Origin: Streptomyces sp. cg36
GTDB lineage: Bacteria; Actinomycetota; Actinomycetes; Streptomycetales; Streptomycetaceae
Length of the DNA: 64,000 nt
Reading direction: 5' to 3'
Assembly: GCF_041080675.1 (NCBI RefSeq)
Contig: NZ_CP163520.1
Location: forward strand, 1,178,001-1,242,000
Every line of letters begins with the position of its first letter. Within the stretch, counting starts at the first letter, position 1. Made by a program: the position numbers and the translations under genes. Shown here piece after piece: positions 59,542-64,000 of this stretch. The notes beneath the pieces were generated by a model. That model searched no databases. It was given only the letters and a program-made list of their open reading frames with translations, and was not told the origin of the DNA.

Positions 59542-61908
59542 ATGCCGAGCCCCGCCGGACCGACCGAAACCGACCCCGCCCACGACCCGTACGTACGGGT
59601 GCGGGGCGCCCGTGAGCACAATCTGCGCGGGGTCGACGTCGACATCCCCCGGGGCGCGCTCGCCGTGTTCACCGGCGTCTCCGGCTCGGGCAAGTCCTCG
59701 CTGGCCTTCGGCACCCTCTACGCCGAGGCGCAGCGCCGCTACTTCGAGTCGGTGGCGCCCTACGCCCGCCGGCTCATCCACCAGGTGGGCGCGCCGAAGG
59801 TGGCGGAGATCTCGGGGCTGCCGCCCGCCGTCTCGCTGGAGCAGCGCCGCTCCTCGCCGACCTCCCGCTCCTCGGTCGGCACGGTCACCACGCTCTCCAA
59901 CTCGCTGCGGATGCTGTTCTCGCGCGCGGGCACCTATCCGCCGGGGGCCGGGCGGCTCGACTCCGACGCCTTCTCGGCCAACACGGCCGCCGGTGCCTGC
60001 CCGCGCTGCCACGGCCTCGGCCGGGTCCACCGCACCACCGAGGAGCTGCTGGTCCCCGACCCGTCCCGGTCGGTCCGGGACGGCGCGATCGCGGCCTGGC
60101 CGGGCGCCTGGCAGGGCAAGAACCTGCGCGACGTGCTCGACGCGCTCGGCTACGACGTGGACCGGCCCTGGCGCGAACTGGACCCGGCCGACCGCGAGTG
60201 GATCCTGTTCACGGACGAGCAGCCGGTGGTCACCGTGCACCCGGTGCGCGAGGCCGACCGCATCCAACGCCCCTACCAGGGCACGTACATGAGCGCCCGG
60301 CACTATGTGATGAAGACGTTCGCCGAGAGCAGGAGCGCGACGCTGCGGGCCAAGGCGGAGCGGTTCCTCACCTCGGCGCGGTGCGAGGCGTGCGGCGGCA
60401 GCCGGCTGCGCCCGGAGGCGCTCGCGGTCACCTTCGCGGGCCGCACCATCGCCGAACTGGCCGCGCTGCCGCTCGCCTCCCTCGCCGACGTGCTGCGCTC
60501 CGCCGACGGCGGACCGGCCGCCGAGGTGCTGACGGCCGACCTGCTCGGCCGGATCGACCCCGTCACCGAGCTGGGCCTGGGCTATCTCAGCCTGGACCGG
60601 ACGGCGCCCACCCTCTCGGCCGGAGAGCTCCAGCGGCTGCGCCTTGCCACCCAGCTGCGGTCGGGGCTCTTCGGCGTGGTGTACGTGCTGGACGAGCCGT
60701 CGGCGGGGCTGCACCCGGCCGACACGGAGGCCCTCCTCACGGTCCTCGACCGCCTCAAGGCCGCCGGGAACTCGGTGTTCGTGGTGGAGCACCACCTCGA
60801 CGTGGTGCGGCACGCCGACTGGCTGGTGGACGTGGGCCCGTACGCCGGTGTCCACGGCGGCCGGGTGCTGCACAGCGGGCCGCCGCGGGAGCTGGCACGG
60901 GTCGCCGCGTCGCAGACCCGCCGCTTCCTCTTCGACCGCGCCCCGGCGCCGGTGCGCGAGGTGCGCACGCCGAAGGGGCTGCTGACGGTCGGCCCGGTGA
61001 CCCGGCACAATCTGCGCGGGCTCACCGCCGAGCTGCCGCTGGGCACGTTCACGGCCGTCACCGGCGTCTCGGGCTCCGGCAAGTCCACCCTGGTCGGCGA
61101 GATCACCGGGGAACTGCCGGGCGTGGGGCGGCTGGTGACGGTGGATCAGAAGCCGATCGGCCGCACCCCCCGGTCCAACCTGGCGACGTACACCGGTCTC
61201 TTCGACGTCGTGCGCAAGCTCTTCACCGCCACCGGCCAGGCGCGCGAGCGCGGCTACAAGGCGGGCCGGTTCTCCTTCAACGTGCCCGGCGGGCGCTGCG
61301 AGACCTGCCAGGGCGAGGGGTTCGTCTCGGTGGAGCTCCTGTTCCTGCCGAGCACGTACACGCCCTGCCCGGACTGCCACGGCGCCCGGTACAACCCGGA
61401 GACCCTGGAGGTCACCCACCGGGGCCGCACCATCGCCGAGGTGCTGGACCTGACGGTGGAGGCGGCGGCGGAGTTCTTCGCGGACACCCCGGCCGCCGCC
61501 CGCAGCCTCGCCGCGCTGCTCGACGTGGGCCTCGGCTATCTGCGGCTCGGGCAGCCCGCCACCGAGCTCTCGGGCGGCGAGGCCCAGCGCATCAAGCTGG
61601 CGTCCGAGCTCCAGCGGGTACGGCGGGAGCACACCCTGTACCTGCTGGACGAGCCCACGACCGGGCTGCACCCGGCCGATGTGGAGGTGCTGCTGCGCCA
61701 GTTGCACGGGCTGGTCGACGCGGGCCACTCGGTGGTGGTGGTCGAGCACGACATGACGGTGGTGGCGGGCGCGGACTGGGTGGTGGACCTGGGTCCGGGC
61801 GGCGGCGACGAGGGCGGCCGGATCGTGGCGGCGGGTCCGCCGCGCGAGGTCGCCTCGGCGGGGACCGGGCGCACGGCCCCGTACCTGGCGAAGGCGCTCG
61901 GGATCTGA
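59542..61908 (+). CDS. uvrA: Class II UvrA-like ABC ATPase
   Basis: A 788-residue UvrA homologue, about 160 residues shorter than canonical UvrA. It has two ABC modules with Walker A loops GVSGSGKSS (about 45) and GVSGSGKST (about 507), signatures TLSAGELQR and ELSGGEAQR, and Walker B VYVLDEPSAGLHP and LYLLDEPTTGLHP. Zinc-finger-like CPRCHGLG, CEACGGS, CETCQGEG and CPDCHG are present. The region between Walker A1 and the signature lacks the usual UvrB-binding insertion, so it belongs to the UvrA2/DrrC-like class linked to drug tolerance. Its exact DNA-repair role is uncertain. Confidence 0.87.
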   Translation: MPSPAGPTETDPAHDPYVRVRGAREHNLRGVDVDIPRGALAVFTGVSGSGKSSLAFGTLYAEAQRRYFESVAPYARRLIHQVGAPKVAEISGLPPAVSLEQRRSSPTSRSSVGTVTTLSNSLRMLFSRAGTYPPGAGRLDSDAFSANTAAGACPRCHGLGRVHRTTEELLVPDPSRSVRDGAIAAWPGAWQGKNLRDVLDALGYDVDRPWRELDPADREWILFTDEQPVVTVHPVREADRIQRPYQGTYMSARHYVMKTFAESRSATLRAKAERFLTSARCEACGGSRLRPEALAVTFAGRTIAELAALPLASLADVLRSADGGPAAEVLTADLLGRIDPVTELGLGYLSLDRTAPTLSAGELQRLRLATQLRSGLFGVVYVLDEPSAGLHPADTEALLTVLDRLKAAGNSVFVVEHHLDVVRHADWLVDVGPYAGVHGGRVLHSGPPRELARVAASQTRRFLFDRAPAPVREVRTPKGLLTVGPVTRHNLRGLTAELPLGTFTAVTGVSGSGKSTLVGEITGELPGVGRLVTVDQKPIGRTPRSNLATYTGLFDVVRKLFTATGQARERGYKAGRFSFNVPGGRCETCQGEGFVSVELLFLPSTYTPCPDCHGARYNPETLEVTHRGRTIAEVLDLTVEAAAEFFADTPAAARSLAALLDVGLGYLRLGQPATELSGGEAQRIKLASELQRVRREHTLYLLDEPTTGLHPADVEVLLRQLHGLVDAGHSVVVVEHDMTVVAGADWVVDLGPGGGDEGGRIVAAGPPREVASAGTGRTAPYLAKALGI

Positions 61909-61941
61909 GGCCGGGGGCGCCCGGGGCGCCGCGATCAGTAG

Positions 61942-62778
<837 letters not shown>

Positions 62779-62795
62779 CCGGTACGGAGACGGCC

Positions 62796-62824
62796 CGTGC
62801 CCCGGGCCCACGGCCCGGGGCACG
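62796..62824. terminator. Bidirectional hairpin terminator
   Basis: A perfect 13-bp stem (CGTGCCCCGGGCC with GGCCCGGGGCACG) around a CAC loop, between the secreted-protein gene and the convergent sdhB. Confidence 0.78.
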
Positions 62825-62853
62825 GCCCCGCGCACGGCCGCCGAAGCTGCTTC

Positions 62854-63609
62854 TCAGCGGCCGACCTTCTTCGCCTTCCTGGTCGCGCGCAGCCACTCCC
62901 GGTTCATCGCCGCGATCGACGGCAGCGGGATGCCCTTGGGGCAGGCCGTGGCGCACTCGCCGGTGAGGGTGCAGCCGCCGAACCCCTCCGCGTCCATCTG
63001 CCCCACCATGTCGAGCACCCGCGTCTCGCGCTCGGGCGCGCCCTGCGGCAGCACGTTGAGGTGGTTGACCTTGGCCGAGGTGAAGAGCATGGCCGAGCCG
63101 TTGGGGCAGGCCGCCACGCACGCGCCGCAGCCGATGCACTCGGCGTGCTCGAAGGCGGAGTCGGCGTCCGGCTTGGGCACCGGGGTCGCGTGCGCCTCGG
63201 GCGCGGCTCCGGTCGGGGCGCTGATGTAGCCGCCCGCCTGGATGATCCGGTCGAAGGCCGAGCGGTCCACCACCAGGTCCTTGACGACCGGGAAGGCGGC
63301 GGCCCGCCACGGCTCGACGTCGATGGTGTCGCCGTCCCGGAAGGCCCTCATGTGCAGCTGGCAGGTGGTGGTGCGCTCGGGCCCGTGCGCGTCGCCGTTG
63401 ATGACGAGGCTGCACGCGCCGCAGATGCCCTCGCGGCAGTCGTGGTCGAAGGCGACCGGGTCCTCGCCGCCGAGGATGAGCTCCTCGTTGAGCGTGTCGA
63501 GCATCTCCAGGAAGGACATGTCGGCCGAGATGCCGTCGACTTCGTAGGTGGACATCGCTCCGTCGGCGTCGGCGTTCCGCTGCCGCCAGACGCGCAGGGT
63601 GAGCTTCAT
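62854..63609 (-). CDS. sdhB: Succinate dehydrogenase/fumarate reductase iron-sulfur subunit
   Basis: A 251-residue iron-sulfur subunit carrying electrons from the flavoprotein to the membrane quinone site. The plant-ferredoxin [2Fe-2S] ligands are in CREGICGAC (Cys58, Cys63, Cys66) and TTTCQLHM (Cys83). The C-terminal clusters are [15 protein letters not shown] and [17 protein letters not shown]. Its length and the [26 protein letters not shown] stretch fit the non-classical actinobacterial enzyme. It overlaps the flavoprotein stop by ATGA, so both are one operon reading leftwards. Confidence 0.93.
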   Translation of the reverse strand: MKLTLRVWRQRNADADGAMSTYEVDGISADMSFLEMLDTLNEELILGGEDPVAFDHDCREGICGACSLVINGDAHGPERTTTCQLHMRAFRDGDTIDVEPWRAAAFPVVKDLVVDRSAFDRIIQAGGYISAPTGAAPEAHATPVPKPDADSAFEHAECIGCGACVAACPNGSAMLFTSAKVNHLNVLPQGAPERETRVLDMVGQMDAEGFGGCTLTGECATACPKGIPLPSIAAMNREWLRATRKAKKVGR

Positions 63610-64000
63610 GCGTAGCTCCGCTGGGTGGGGTGGACGTACTCGAAGACGAGGTCTTCCTTGTGCAGGACGGGGGCGGCGCCGGTCTCCCGGAACTCCCAGG
63701 CGGCGGCGTACGAGAACTCCTCGTCGCGCCGGGCCGCCTCGCCGTCCGGGGTCTGGGACTCCTCGCGGAAGTGGCCGCCGCAGGACTCGGCGCGGTGCAG
63801 CGCGTCGAGGCACATCAGCTCGGCCAGCTCCAGGTAGTCGACGATGCGGTTGGCCTTCTCCAGCGACTGGTTGAACTCCTCGCCGGTGCCCGGGACCTTG
63901 ATGCGGCGCCAGAACTCCTCGCGGATCTCGGGGATCCGCTCCAGCGCCTTGCGCAGCCCCTCCTCGGTGCGGGCCATCCCGCAGTACTCCCACATGAGTT
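63606..64000 (-). CDS. sdhA: Succinate dehydrogenase/fumarate reductase flavoprotein subunit, C-terminal part
   Basis: The last 130 or so codons of the flavoprotein subunit; the rest lies beyond the right edge. The visible region is the C-terminal helical domain, with [64 protein letters not shown] and the terminal [29 protein letters not shown], all characteristic of SdhA. The FAD and succinate sites are not in the window. Confidence 0.9.
   Translation of the reverse strand, partial: LMWEYCGMARTEEGLRKALERIPEIREEFWRRIKVPGTGEEFNQSLEKANRIVDYLELAELMCLDALHRAESCGGHFREESQTPDGEAARRDEEFSYAAAWEFRETGAAPVLHKEDLVFEYVHPTQRSYA

Overview
The window reads as a piece of a Streptomyces (or very close actinomycete) chromosome. 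GC is very high with strong third-position GC bias. GTG and TTG starts are frequent, ATGA/GTGA/TTGA stop-start overlaps abound, and several genes appear to be leaderless. It carries an ergothioneine operon, two exact SigR-type promoters and a DasR-type (dre) operator. From memory, the egt - lipoprotein - succinate dehydrogenase neighbourhood resembles one in an arm region of the S. coelicolor chromosome; that should be checked by alignment. I see no tRNA or rRNA gene, CRISPR array, insertion sequence or origin. No gene-free stretch exceeds 300 bp; the longest, about 250 bp, lies upstream of the dodecin gene.

Region 1 (1-25307, all plus strand) is one continuous exopolysaccharide operon of 20 genes that begins outside the window. 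It encodes an AlgD-like nucleotide-sugar 6-dehydrogenase (3' part only), three glycosyltransferases, two Wzz-like proteins with decayed kinase-like tails, a glutamine-dependent amidotransferase and a two-domain oxidoreductase. It also encodes a heparinase/alginate-lyase-type protein, a beta-helix lipoprotein, a Wzy-like polymerase, a Wzx-like flippase, a pyruvyltransferase and a nucleotide-sugar submodule (C-methyltransferase, cytidylyltransferase, PIG-L deacetylase, epimerase, DUF4910 protein, RmlC-type epimerase, class III aminotransferase). Together they suggest an undescribed acidic, amidated, pyruvylated, C-methyl-sugar-containing surface polymer.

Region 2 (25420-34412) is mixed housekeeping and stress genes: PAP2 phosphatase, pirin, a TPR protein under an exact SigR promoter, CorA, an M4 protease without signal peptide, a GNAT acetyltransferase, a DUF1990 protein under twin palindromic operators, a nuclease-like protein, an atypical disulfide oxidoreductase and a thioredoxin under a second SigR promoter.

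Region 3 (34418-41315) holds an AEC transporter, an aldehyde dehydrogenase/thiolase pair facing a fused double-IclR regulator, a small DUF6296-like protein and a LacI regulator. A short NfeD-like gene and a flotillin-like gene follow (41424-43308).

Region 4 (43366-48968) is a chitosan-type unit: an APC permease, a ROK repressor and a secreted exo-beta-D-glucosaminidase. Both target promoters carry the same 16-bp operator. A small secreted protein, a GH18-like protein and a microbial PARG follow.

Region 5 (51788-64000) has the egtABCD operon, an orphan sugar-binding lipoprotein with a dre site, dodecin, a HAD phosphatase, an LLM oxidoreductase, a class II UvrA, a secreted protein, and sdhB plus the 3' end of sdhA running off the right edge. 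Convergent gene pairs are separated by strong GC-rich hairpins.
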